Shown piece by piece: positions 23,001 through 33,446 of a stretch of DNA of 64,000 nucleotides. Under the pieces are notes generated by a model. The model saw only the letters and a list, made by a program, of their open reading frames with translations, made no database searches and was not told the DNA's origin. Both the position numbers and the translations under genes were made by a program. Source of the stretch: Cenococcum geophilum 1.58. Taxonomy: Eukaryota > Ascomycota > Dothideomycetes > Gloniales > Gloniaceae. The first letter of the stretch is position 1, and the number at the start of each line of letters is the position of its first letter. The DNA lies in the NCBI GenBank assembly GCA_001692895.1, contig KV748248.1:299602-363601 (forward strand), written 5' to 3'.

Positions 23001-24132
23001 GTGGAAGTATGTTAGGAAGCGAAAGACCTTTGGTGGTCCAGAGTCTCCTCAAGATCTTGGCCGGGCAGGCGATGATGGCTCTGTAATGCCTGGAAATGGA
23101 ATTCGGCACAAACGCTGGGTCTGGCTTTCACCCTATGAGCGTGCTGTCATGTGGAGTAGTAAGCAGCCGACTTCAGGGTCTGCCTTAATGGGCAAGAGTG
23201 GACGTAAATGTGAGTATTATCAGAAAGAGGGATTATCAATATCAGATGCTAACGTCTTTGCAGTGGTCATCAAATCTGTTCTTGATGTTCCAGATAATAC
23301 CCCCTTGCCCAAAAGCGTTGGCATCCAGACCATATTCAACCGGTCTATCTTAATTCTCACACCTGCTCGAGCTTTGAAGTTCACTGCCATATCCAGAGAA
23401 CGCCATTATCTTTGGCTGACAGCTCTTTCATTCCTGGCTCACTCTACTCATGGAATTCCCGAACTTGGTGCCTTACCACCCGTCCCTCCCCAGGAGGAGT
23501 TACCACCTCGCCACCCCGGAGCGACACTCCGTCGTGCCCAGATCCGGGACTCAGTCCGCTTGGCTAAAGACAAGGCACTCCCTGTGAATCAGCGACAAAA
23601 TGCTCCTCGAGCAGATCCGATCCATGAATGGTATGGGGAATCACAGTTTGATAGGCCCATTGCTGACGCTGCGGATGCCCCGAGTATCCCTCGCATTGGC
23701 CACGGCCGTAAAAGGAGCTCGACTGGACCTCGTGTTCCCCCACCTAGTGCGGCTTTCCGTAGCTTTTCTCATAATCAGGTCCCATCAATGTACTCTACTG
23801 GATCTTCTGACCTCTATGGACAGCCACCTTCAGTTCCATCATCTGTGTACAACCCGGCTAGTGTTATCACAAGCGCTCGTACATCTGAGGCTAGCAGCCC
23901 CGCACGCTACAACTTCTTCGATGCTGTTGGAACAGTCCGCATGGAGGCCTTTGTCGAACCGACCCTTTCTGAGGATGCTGCTTACGGATCTATGCTATTA
24001 GGAGCTAAACCTCGGCCCGGCAGGAGGCGAGGTAATAGCCAATGGAGCGGCAGCACCAACGATCCACACCGCGGTGGAGGTGTCTACGAAGACTTTGTCC
24101 ACGACAACTTCGATCCTTTCCGTGGTTTCTGA
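20059..24132 (+). CDS. Cortical PH-domain protein, Mcp5/Num1/ApsA type
   Basis: One 4074-nt frame contains a 54-nt intron at 23210-23263 (GTGAGT, branch GATGCTAAC, acceptor TTGCAG). Splicing gives GRK-LVIKSVLDV and a protein of 1339 residues. From N to C: a Ser/Pro-rich start, a coiled coil at about 85-225, acidic and Ser/Pro-rich disordered regions with repeated SxQT patches (for example GVQF, SSQTLEQ, STQTDP, SIQTEE) at about 400-600, and a Mcp5-type PH domain at about 970-1130 (MVGEWMWKYVRKRK, RHKRWVWLSPYERAVMW, NRSILILTPARALKFTA, ERHYLWLTALSFL). This PH class binds PI(4,5)P2 and anchors Num1/ApsA at the cell cortex, where it captures dynein or mitochondria during nuclear movement. It is shorter than A. 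nidulans ApsA. The assignment to the family is firm, but orthology to ApsA is inferred. Confidence 0.86.
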   Translation: MAVDYFQEHEAFIVAQPLPSPSDTPYHTPMPSLSRRSSRYGTPSSGPPSSPPPLPPDGRDSEDTANDENISILDPRRFTPTLHASLVSEILSLRRELDSKHKFIEDLETNLQTARNESDSLTDKLARSTKESRAAECQLQQLEKETMSALDELARERDEVREVNVDLRNKLESSQKKIRSQDDDSNRVHNMWERDKETWDGEKRMLERRVHISESRLKMILDELAAQDAAQDEQGMDSEGDDNTRDSGVGHESDTASIRSSPRRRSTSRTGMHSRNLSSSSHRSLGRNYRFSVMSGAGSDGHGRLNGPSLADELIFDEEEEDLGELELDSDDFPENEMRARRALESRQSMYQDEKAKRILGLTIESKGPLAEVTEGEPSKPVETSKSCEVATVRELTLINIPPKRQYVDTGVQFSPPPSPFLPQDPVSVRYNDHAQSLTDIEANQRRKRVSVIPPSQNVQQTPNGVKSPAAMISASSQTLEQPPSPPATPKIIIPPSPQTPITPLFKIETASISTQTDPLEEPRPIAPPPPPRSPNRAPPPVPIPIPSIAIHPPRSAPASPKEPILPPGTKNAWSQTTVDLRIPTRSISIQTEEIRIDRRPIKLPPHLLPSAISSKPGTPEPRQGRPEPGKRRMEIDTPATSVSSGGGNRQGKAPTLRHTQGLTTLLGGASDSKTEDRYPGNNDNGPLVRSKDDGIRRPFRSSSLFAGFDGASSDEDDDIEADLSDDDYRAPQYSTPMMSSRNLKRPFNNPPTPVPEDKEVVSTSRTSEDSAGPGKMYSSGRNSFEKASKVAKPLRSAGLTRQPSIRRSAMIQNGTVAHFQRSRSPSIGSVGSSNNYVPKPPFPVPTRSSSRRIPLSKSEGSQSPTPRGGGTFSGRRLQGGRQHQRKDSLRKVRSAAVMPRSGRQRSRSPPLPATPVLPQSPQVPPLPNDMITGAQYGYMNSHRSQLSTNTSNTGNGSVGSSVQSTSVVDAIAATMVGEWMWKYVRKRKTFGGPESPQDLGRAGDDGSVMPGNGIRHKRWVWLSPYERAVMWSSKQPTSGSALMGKSGRKCEYYQKEGLSISDANVFAVVIKSVLDVPDNTPLPKSVGIQTIFNRSILILTPARALKFTAISRERHYLWLTALSFLAHSTHGIPELGALPPVPPQEELPPRHPGATLRRAQIRDSVRLAKDKALPVNQRQNAPRADPIHEWYGESQFDRPIADAADAPSIPRIGHGRKRSSTGPRVPPPSAAFRSFSHNQVPSMYSTGSSDLYGQPPSVPSSVYNPASVITSARTSEASSPARYNFFDAVGTVRMEAFVEPTLSEDAAYGSMLLGAKPRPGRRRGNSQWSGSTNDPHRGGGVYEDFVHDNFDPFRGF

Positions 24133-26227
24133 GCGTCTTCGATTCGCAACCAAAAGTCTAATTAAAAGTCAAAATTCGTTGCATTCCAAAAAGCATCTGT
24201 AGCAACAGCGTCTCCGCAAATATATTTACTATCATTCACTTTGCTTATTGGAGCTCTGGATATTGGCGTTTGTACCATCTCAGGGGGGCTTCCCGGGTGG
24301 ACTTCTGGAATTTGTTTGATTACCCACATCTGTTATACTTGGTTTGTGTTATACTACTACGCTAGAACTGGCCGCCCAGGCACCACGGAATTTTCTTTTG
24401 TTACACTGCCTATCTTTTTGGCTGCTGCTAACTATATACCCTTCTTGTCGATCGCTGGCAATTGTTGCTATGCTTGATACCCCATTTAGGCTAATCGTTT
24501 GGTGAGAAGGTTTCGATTGGCTATGTGTTGTATATATAATTATGCTTCTCGATAGGGTGAATGTATTCATAAGTTTAACAAATTCATTGGGAATAACGCG
24601 ATGATATTTTCTTGAGAAACTTTCCTGCATATTGAATGATTGATTGCGGGACTCTTTTAACATAAATCTTCGAACTAGTTTGGTGTCGCTGCTACAAACC
24701 TACACTAACGAGTTACTATCCAAGCGCCTTACTTCGTATAGCACTAGGATCAATTATCAGCTCTTGAGCTAGGATTTAGGCCTCGGCCATTGGGCGTCTT
24801 GACTGACCTTGGATTTCGGGATGAAGTGGCCAACCGGCAATACCTTAGATCTTGCTTTGAGCAGGCGGAATGGAAACAATCCAGCACTATTCAACTTTCC
24901 ATTCTAAGCCATGTCCCTCAGATATAGCCCCTAGTCTTTGCGATTCCGGGTGTGCTATCAGAGCGAGGGTCGCGACCCGGAACCAGTGATTGGGGCCCGC
25001 ATCCATGAGTCGCAAACATTAGTTATGCGAGCTGTGTTATTTTCAGCGATGGCCCTTGAAATGCGGCCAGACGCTGGGGAAAGCATATTATCGCCTTGCA
25101 TGTAATGCTCCATGGTTCATGGCCTGTTTGCGCGGTTTTGTGCACGTGGTATTTCCATGATCTTATTGGATCCGATTTCACTAGCCCAGTGGGCATATAA
25201 ACGGGAATACCCGCTCATGGCGGCGATAACTATGCATTTAGACTATCATTGTCTCTCTTCAAGATACGGGTAGGATTGCTGCTTTTGGGAGCATACTCAT
25301 AACATGCACCTCTCACCTCTCGCCATGCAAGGACATAAGCTATTTAAAATCCATTCTTTTCTCTGCAATTCATTAACCACGCCATTCCCTCCTTCAAATT
25401 GCGTGTTGTATTCTCTCACATAATTTTCTCCCTTTCCAAATCTATTTCGTTTTTCCGGAGTTTGAGAACTAGTCCGAAACCCCACAGTGAGATAGCGCTG
25501 CCAATCATACGTCGACCTAGCCATGGACGCCACACATATCACAACAGCTGCGTCAACCATGGGCCAACCTTAGAGACAAACACCAACCACTGACACCGGC
25601 TATTTTACAGTAGTTCACAATCTGACCTTCCGCATACATTTATCATGCACCGCTCGTCGGCCCCAAGCACTCCGTGCAACACACCGTACGGCGAAGGCCC
25701 TACGGGAGAGCCTCACCGGAGCCCAAATTCAGATTTCTGCCTTTGAATGACTGTTGACCAACCATGGACGACGGATACGCTGATACACACCAATTAATCA
25801 CTCCATATTAAGCCTAACAGATCTCAGCCGCAGGCGTCTGTGGTTTTAGAGACTCCTTGCTGAGTGGAGGGCTTGTAGGTCTTGCTCCACCTTGGAGCGT
25901 GACGCGTTGTTATCGCGCAGCATGCGTGGTCTTGGATACCTAGTTAGTCTTGGAGTAGACTGGCATGCGTAATGTATCATCGGGGAATGCACCATATGAT
26001 AGAGATAAGAAGTATATATATCTAGTAGGGTACGTAAAGTCTCGTTCTCTCCCAGGCCAATTCAGAGGAACCATCCACCAGCTACCTTCGTTTTCTCTCA
26101 CGTTCGTTTGGGCAATATCAATCTATCGGAGTTATCTTCATCAGTCCACCAAGCCTCTGTTTACCGATCAAAAACCCCATCTTCAGCTCAGGCCGACTCT
26201 TTATCCAACGGACCCAGCGTGACAACC
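24133..26227. other. Intergenic, no gene recognised
   Basis: 3' region of the Mcp5-like gene followed by ordinary-composition DNA. Short frames at 24241-24477, 25297-25560 and 25965-26222 lack domains or coding context. A TATATATA motif near 26013 lies about 210 bp upstream of the next coding start and could be its core promoter. Confidence 0.4.
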
Positions 26228-26500
26228 ATGCTCGTCCCAGCTCGCATCCTCTCCCTGGCTGTCCTCCTCACTGTCGCCAATGCACTCCCCTTTCTCGATT
26301 TCTTCACACATATGACGACACAGACGACAACTACCGCTTTCCCAACTCTGTCTGTGACGACCACCAACCCTACGGCCACCACCAGCGTCGTCCCAGTCGG
26401 CACTGGTACTGGCACGACGGCACCCGCACCAACTGGAACGGGAGCCGGCAAGCGTCGTGTGAAGAAGAGTGAGGCTCAATTGGGTGGATACCTTCCATGA
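26228..26500 (+). CDS. Small secreted Thr-rich protein
   Basis: 90 codons from an ATG in good context (ACCATGC). Residues 1-19 form a classical signal peptide (MLVPARILSLAVLLTVANA). The mature part begins LPFLDFF and is rich in Thr, Pro and Gly (TTQTTTTAFPTLSVTTTNPT, then GTGTGTTAPAPTGTGAG), so it is likely O-glycosylated. A basic site GKRRVKK at about 74-80 could be cut by the Kex2 protease. There are no cysteines in the mature part. I do not recognise a family. It could be a cell-wall associated peptide or a processed secreted peptide. An upstream in-frame ATG at 26108 would place the signal peptide internally and is not preferred. Confidence 0.55.
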   Translation: MLVPARILSLAVLLTVANALPFLDFFTHMTTQTTTTAFPTLSVTTTNPTATTSVVPVGTGTGTTAPAPTGTGAGKRRVKKSEAQLGGYLP

Positions 26501-27135
26501 GCGTATCTTGCTTGAACGGGTAGGTGCAGCATTGGAAGAGCCAGCTGCTCAAGTCCTTGTGGACTATCTGCTTGGACACTTCGCACATGAAGGGACGGGA
26601 AGTAGTGCACGAGGAATGATGGATATGATGTAAATAGAAAAGGGGTTTTCATTGACGATAATCACGGTCAGAATTTTGGTCTGGGTCACGTTTCCACGAG
26701 CACGCAGGATATGATGAATGATAGGGAATCACGAATAGAATGTTATTTTTTGGTCAATTGAGCAGCTTCTGGCGCTCTAGCTTGGCTCGTCCATAATCGT
26801 GTCACTGCCGCGGCCACAATACAGTCCAGTCAGTCTGTAACAGTCCCGCAAAACTTGGTGGTAGAGCAAATCTGGCTCGGTACCACCACAAAAAAGCAAG
26901 CCCTGCCGTAATTTATATCCATTCCACGTTAGACTGATGATGACCCTTTCAACGCCAAGCCAGTAATTCGAGTCCAAATCCTATTTGCAGAAGTTTTAAT
27001 GTTGTGTCCTTTTTGAGGTTGATAGTTCTTCGACAATTTTGACCTCATTGCTGTTGGTAACGATGTCTTGCGGAGGCCCACGGGAGGCCCACTCCTGCCA
27101 CGCTTCTCTTCTTCCTCCGTGGGCCTCGCCTGACG
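26501..27135. other. Convergent intergenic region
   Basis: Lies between the 3' ends of the small secreted protein gene and the SF3b14 gene, which converge. I see nothing in it. Confidence 0.4.
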
Positions 27136-27837
27136 TTATTCGATACCGTGCTGCCGTTTGAGATTTTCTAAATTCTGCTGGCGTTCGGCGAGATCCTCTT
27201 TCGATTTTGCCATCTTCTCTGGCTGGTGATATAATACTGTGATGTTTCGTTAGCACTTTCGTATCCGATATCGGCCAGGTTGTTATGACTCGGGGTTAAG
27301 GCGGATGGGGTGGCCATACCAACAAGATATCGGTTCTGGAAGTTGAAGCCGTTGAGCTTGTCGCAGGCTTGTTTCGCGTCCATGACGTCCTCGTAGACTA
27401 CGAATGCAGTGCCTTTTGTGTTGTTGGCGATGCCTTGGCGGATTTGACTGGACTCATCATCAGTTCCGTAAGGTCAAAAAAAGAGTATCAAATTATCTTT
27501 CGAGTGTAACAGGGGCAGGTTTCTAAAAAGCGCAGCATACCGCACAGGGCCGAATTTGCCGAAGAGGTCGAAGAGTTCCTCAGGTGAAACGTTGTAGCTA
27601 GAGTGCTGTTAGAAGAGTCGCATTCGCGCGCCGTACAGCACCCGGGTGTTCTCCAAACCATACCTCAGGTTCTTTACGAATAGAGCTCTACGAATCAGAC
27701 GCGTTAGCAGGTGTCGTGTGCACTCATGGCGGTGATGTCTGGGGTGTCCCAGCAAATATGCAAGAAGCGACCAACAAATCAAAGACTGGGCTTTCTCACC
27801 GATTAACTTCTGGAGCAAGCTTTCCGCCTCGGCTCAT
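27136..27837 (-). CDS. SF3B6: Splicing factor 3B subunit p14 (SF3b14/SF3B6)
   Basis: Five exons on the minus strand: 27800-27837, 27664-27687, 27541-27597, 27320-27447 and 27136-27236. Together they encode 115 residues, the usual length. All junctions are GT-AG, and branch sites such as CTGCTAACG and GTGCTAACG are visible in two introns. The spliced protein is a single [23 protein letters not shown] carries RNP2 (LFVKNL), and [20 protein letters not shown] carries RNP1 (KGTAFVVY). It ends KRQHGIE. p14 sits in the U2 snRNP SF3b complex, contacts the branch adenosine region and binds SF3B1. Exon 2 is only 24 nt and carries RNP2. The match to the family is nearly full length. Confidence 0.95.
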
Positions 27838-28600
27838 TTTACTGGAGTGGGTTATTGGAAGGATAGATGAGTTGGACTTTGTAGTGTCGTGAGACCGGAT
27901 CTGGCAGGGCGGAGAAGATCGATGTGGAGGCGAATGGTTTGTTCAGCGCCGCTGAGCCTCCAGGCTTGGCACCGCTTGATTCGAGAAGCACCCTTTCATT
28001 CCATCACCGCCTATCCCACCAACTAGAGATGGTGAAATATCCCAAATACATATGGAGCGCTGTTTCCACACAGAGAGTTTTGTAGATATACCGGATTTGG
28101 CTTTTCGGTGAAAATGAAGAGAGCGCTGGTGACTTGCCTCGAACGGCATCATGTATGTACATATATAGAGCGCTCGCTGAGACACGGGAAATTGAAACCA
28201 CTTCTAAATAATCCCTGACTGTGAACACATGCTGCATATTCATCATTGCCCCGTTTCCGCATGTTGCTGCTTTGAAAAGTCGTTGTGGCTGTTGCGTTCT
28301 GCCTCGCCCTGCTCTGGCAAAGCAGTGGCTCGATTATACGGAGGACTTCCACTGCCCGCTCTCATCCCCACCACAACTCAACTGCCAGTGACACCGCAAA
28401 GTTCTACTCCCCACGATCAATCGACCTTATCATAGCTCTGTGCCTGTATCCCTTCTCAGGACATGCTATTTCTCACTCACCATCCATTTCGATACCCGCT
28501 ACAGCAGGTGCCGTAGCTGCGCCTTCGCGCACTTCGTGCGGACTCCCGAAGTCCCTTCCACCCACCCCATTTACAACCCAAGTATCACCTGGGCATCACT
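27838..28600. other. Divergent promoter region
   Basis: Shared upstream region of SF3b14 (minus) and JHD1 (plus). The short frames within it (27943-28246 minus, 28285-28620 plus) show no domain. No TATA box stands out. Confidence 0.35.
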
Positions 28601-31600
28601 ATGAGTTGTCATTCATTTAAAGCGCAGTATAGGCTACCCCCGCTGCGCTTCGGCACGCCTCCGCCACCGCACGAGTTCATTGAGCCGCTCACTCCAGTCG
28701 AAGGCCGCGATGGAGAGGGCCATACATTCTTTCAGAACTACAATGGAACGAATGATATCCAGCGCGCTAGCAGTGGGCAGACGGAAGAACTTAAGAGTGG
28801 AGGAGGACATGGCGAACTTGATCACGATCATCCAGGCGCGCCCGCTATTTCCCCCAAGCGCGCTCAGCACCCGCGCCCAACTACATCACACACTGAAGTC
28901 CAAGGATCTCCAATAGATACTCTCGCAAACGCCGCTTCATCCCTAGCTGCAAGTCCTGTCTTCGCACAACCTTCCCGTCGGTCCTCTCAAGCTCCTATAT
29001 CTCCGACAACCATACCACGCTTTCCTTCGAACGGGTATGGTGCTAAGCATATATTCTCTGAGGATTTCAATCATGCCTACGATGAAAGACCGTCGAAGCG
29101 GGCACGGTCGGAGGTCTTCCCTTCACCGCAATACCCTCCCCAGTCGGTTTCAAGACCAGCAACGAGCCATAATCCGTCCTATGGATGGTCTTACAACGTG
29201 GAGCAGATGGTTGATAATGGGACGAGGATGTATCAAGACAATCCAATGTCTCGGCCCTACCAGGAGGATAACAACGCTTTGGGCAAGAGATTATCTGATG
29301 CTCAGCTGTTGCTGGATTTCCATCAGATTGGAAGCGCTAGTTCATTCTCAAGGCAGTCTAGGATACAATTAGCGAATGGTTGGAGTCCTGTAGAGCCAAG
29401 CCACCAGGACTTCTCAGCTCCACATGAGCGAGCAGTTGTACGAGACAAAGCATCCCATTGGGCCCCTCAATATCGAGATGAAGAGACGCAGGGAATTGAA
29501 CAACGGCATGGGGAACTGTCATCCACTACGATACTGGAGCAGATACCTAACGGTACTTATGAGGAAAATCTTGATAGATCTGCTTTACAAACACATACAC
29601 CGCCCGAGGATACATTCAGTTCGACCGCCCCTTTGGCAACACCTGATACCAATGGTCGCGCAGAGCCGAAGAAACAGAAATCGCATCAGGGATGGCCGAA
29701 AGGAAAGCCAAGGGGCCCGCGAGCTCGGAGTGCAAGTAGCAAAAAGAAGAAGACCGCTGCTAAAGCCAAGACCGCTGCTTCTACTGGCACAGCGGGGGTT
29801 CCAGATCAGCTACATTCACCACAAAGTCTACCCGCAGATTCGTTAGATAGGGTATCACCAGATGATATGAGAATGAATTTAGTGCCTAGTGGTCATCCAG
29901 GTCCTCCAGATATGAGGCACGAGATTGCATCACAAAACCGACGGCATTCTCTCTCGGATATAAGAACACCACGCAACACCGGAGATTCCCCTGCGGCCGA
30001 AGTCCTATCTGGTATAACCCAAGACACTGGATACCGGGTCGATAAAGGAACTGAGGGGCTCCTAGAACCTCCGCCACTTAAACCCGCCCTTCGCGCTCTT
30101 TCTGTGCCTCCTAATAACAACATGATTATCAATGTACCTGCGCAAGCGAATCCTGTTCCTGGAGAACAGGTGGATGCTACCACTCAAGTCACCGTCTGCG
30201 CTGGATGCAATTTTACCTCAAACGTCCTGACTGGAGAAAGCCAAAAGTGGATTAGCTGTGATGGTTGCAAGGGTTGGTTCCATTTTGCTTGTGCCGGTTT
30301 CCAGAATGAAAGAGACGTTCGGAGCGTCGATAAGTTCTTCTGTCGACAATGTAGACCGAAACACGGTCCCACCACCTGTAAGTATTCTACTATTCGTAGA
30401 ATATGTCTGGCACTAACAAAAAGCAGTTGTTCGAAAGTCCACCCGAGCCCACACTGCCGTGGATTATGCAGGCCTCAATGAGGGCGTCTTGCGTACCTCC
30501 GATGAGAACCCCGAGCACCACTACATTAAGCCTATTAAAGACGGTACTCTCCAATTCGACGAAGAGACGTTTGCTCGTCTGCCTCCTGAGCTCGTCACAG
30601 CAGAATATTTTGAGAAAATGAATGGGTTCCGCGAGCCAGTTGTTATTCCAGCAGCGCTAAATCCCCGCCCTATACTCCCCGGCCCGGATGCAGATATTCC
30701 TCGAGTTGCCCTACCTCGCGAAGGCCAAGACCTAGACGTTGATGCTGACGACTACGACTACGAATATGTCCCTGACGATGGCCAAGATAAGCTTGACATG
30801 GTCATTCCACAAGGATTGACTGTACGTCGAGTAGCTGAGATGTACGGGCCAGAAGAAAGAGTCGAGGTCATCGACGTGAAGTCCCAAGAAGGCGAAGACA
30901 AGAGGTGGAATATGAGGAGGTGGGCGGACTATTACGAGGAAGAAGGCGAGAAGGTTGTCAGAAACGTGATTAGTCTCGAAGTGTCTCAAAGCAAGCTTGG
31001 AAGGCTGATCCGAAGGCCGAAAGTAGTTCGCGATATGGATCTACAAGATGCTGTCTGGCCTGACGAAGACAAAGCCAATGCCCCGAAGGTCCAGTTCTAC
31101 TGTCTTATGTCTGTGGCGGACTGCTACACAGATTTTCACATCGATTTCGGAGGCTCGTCCGTCTACTACCACATCGTCAAAGGAAAGAAGACATTTTTCT
31201 TTATACCGCCAACGAAACAGAACCTAAAGAAGTACGAGGAGTGGTGTTTATCGCCTGCTCAGAATTGGACATTCCTTCCTCATCAGGTCAAAGAATGCTA
31301 TCGCATAGATCTTTCCCAAGGAGATACCATGCTCATTCCGTCCGGCTGGATACATGCAGTTTGGACACCCGAAAATAGTCTGGTTATCGGTGGCAACTTT
31401 CTCACGCGGCTGAATTACGGCATGCAGATTCGGGTCGCAGAGGTAGAAAAGGCTACGAAAGTGGCGAGGAAATTCCGATACCCTCACTTTCAGAAAGTGC
31501 TATGGTTTACCGTTTTGAAATATCTCGAAACAGATCCTCTCCCACCGTCCGTTGCGCAGCTTTTCCACGACGGAAACCAATTTCCCCGGCCGACTCCTAT

Positions 31601-33446
31601 TTACTGTGAGCCTAATAAGTTTGGACACAACTCTGATCTTGGATTGGAAAACTATAACGCGCGATATTACTCCAAGGCTGAGCTTGATGGTCTTCCAGAC
31701 CTTGCGAACTACATCTGGAGGACCGTAATGATATCCCTTGGCCGAATAGAGGGCATAACAGCTGAGACTCGTAATGCAGTAACACGTTCTATACCCAAAG
31801 GACGAGGAGATCCGCTTACCCTCATCAAAACTTTTGCTATGTGGATAGCATGGAAGCGAGGCAATGAGGATATTCCTCAGTGGGCGCACCCTGAAGCTCT
31901 TCTGCCGGAAACTGGAGAATCTAAGGGAGAAAAGAAGCTCAGCGCCGCTGCACTTAAGAAACTGGAGCGGAAATCGTGGAGTGAAGCAATCCGTGCATCT
32001 AGAGATCGACAGTCTTCGCGACAGAAAGCGATGGTATCAGAGACGCCTGTCGCCACTGGATCTATACGTGGTGACTCTCCGGCTCCTTCCCCTCAGCGTC
32101 CCGTTTTGGACCAGAACGGGAAGCATCTGAGCACTCCGAAGACATCCCAGCTCGGACCAAAACGAATCGCTTGTGACGCGTGCAGGAAACGGAGAATCCG
32201 ATGCAAACACAAAGATGAGCTCGTGGCATCGCTCGGGAGTGGTGGATCTTCCGATTCGCGTGCAGAAGCTTCCAGTTCCTCCCAAAGCAGCTCGGTTCAT
32301 GCCGGAAATTCGAAATTCGTGGGAGTGGTCATCCCGCTTGCACGGGATTTCAAGCGGCGGGAAAGCGATGCTGGTGCTGTGATAGCTATACCACAGAGGT
32401 TGGCTAAGGTCGACGGACATGTCATCGTTGACGATAGGATGTCTGCCTCCGAATTTACGATGGAGACGCCCAACAATAAGCCCGGAAGGACTAAAGCATG
32501 TCTTGATTGCCGTAAAAGCAAGGTGAGTTTCAATCACATCCATTTGTATGTTTGCGCCTAACAGTAGCAATAGCGCCGGTGCGTTCACGATGAGTACGGG
32601 AATATCGATCCTGTCAAAGCGTCAGAAGTACCAGTGCCCCGGGGTTCGGCTTCCAAAAAGAGACGAGTTAGCGATGAAGGTGCCAGTCCAGCAAAAAAGA
32701 AGCCAAAAAAGGAACCAATACCTACTAGCGATACAATTAGAGGTGTTGGAACGACCTCCAGACCCAGGGATAATATCCATATGGAAGGGGCTTTACATCG
32801 ACCAAATACAGCTCTGTCGATAGAGATTCATGATTCCATCGTTGTTTCTTCGCCTGCCAAAGTCCCGCAGATGACGCCTCCGCTACCCAAGAGCACATAC
32901 GACCTGAATAGCCGGAACACTACCTTTTCTCCAGAGCCAATGCCAGACGCTGTACCTCACGCAGACGCTATCGTCTCGTCAATCGAGAATCCCATTGATG
33001 AGCATTTCGTGGAAACACAGGATCGTCAAAGCTTGCAGAGTATCTCTAAGCGGCGAAATCCCGTCACATCGGCGCCGAAACCTTGTGATAACATAGACGC
33101 GGAACCATCGTCGCCACTAACAGATCTGGCCCAGAGCACTTCGCCTAAACACCAACGAAATGGCATTGTCTCTACGCTAGAATCTGTTCAACCTATCCCG
33201 CAGATCCGGCGCCGAAGCACCAGTGGTCGCAAGACAAGCCATACCCCCGGCACTGTCGCCAGCGGGAAAGACGTGACCCCGAGGTCAGCACACGTCAACA
33301 GGGCGCGGCTGGAGAGCAAAGGCTCCCTGAAACTAGAAACGGGTTCGCGCGCCCTTTCACAAACGGAAACCGAGGAGGAAGCGAGTCTGCGACTTGCCCG
33401 AGAGTTGCAGGAAAAGGAGTTTGGATTGAGGAGAAGAAGCAAGTGA
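28601..33446 (+). CDS. JHD1: JmjC histone demethylase JHD1 with PHD finger
   Basis: Three exons, 28601-30377, 30427-32522 and 32574-33446, encode about 1581 residues. Intron 1 (49 nt, GTAAGT, CACTAAC, GCAG) joins GPTT-FVRKSTRAHTAVD. Intron 2 (51 nt) joins CLDCRKSK-RRCVHDEYG. The PHD finger is at about 533-587 (CAGC, WISCDGC, WFHFAC, FFCRQC). The JmjC domain is at about 730-960 and has the iron ligands H and D in FHIDFGGSS and the third His in GWIHAVWTP, so it should be catalytic. Two CX2CX6C basic motifs follow at about 1174 (CDACRKRRIRC) and 1284 (CLDCRKSKRRC). The last 30 residues are an acidic/basic helix (EEEASLRLARELQEKEFG). JHD1/KDM2 enzymes remove methyl groups from H3K36 using Fe(II) and 2-oxoglutarate in the nucleus. 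The N-terminal 530 residues are disordered. Confidence 0.93.
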
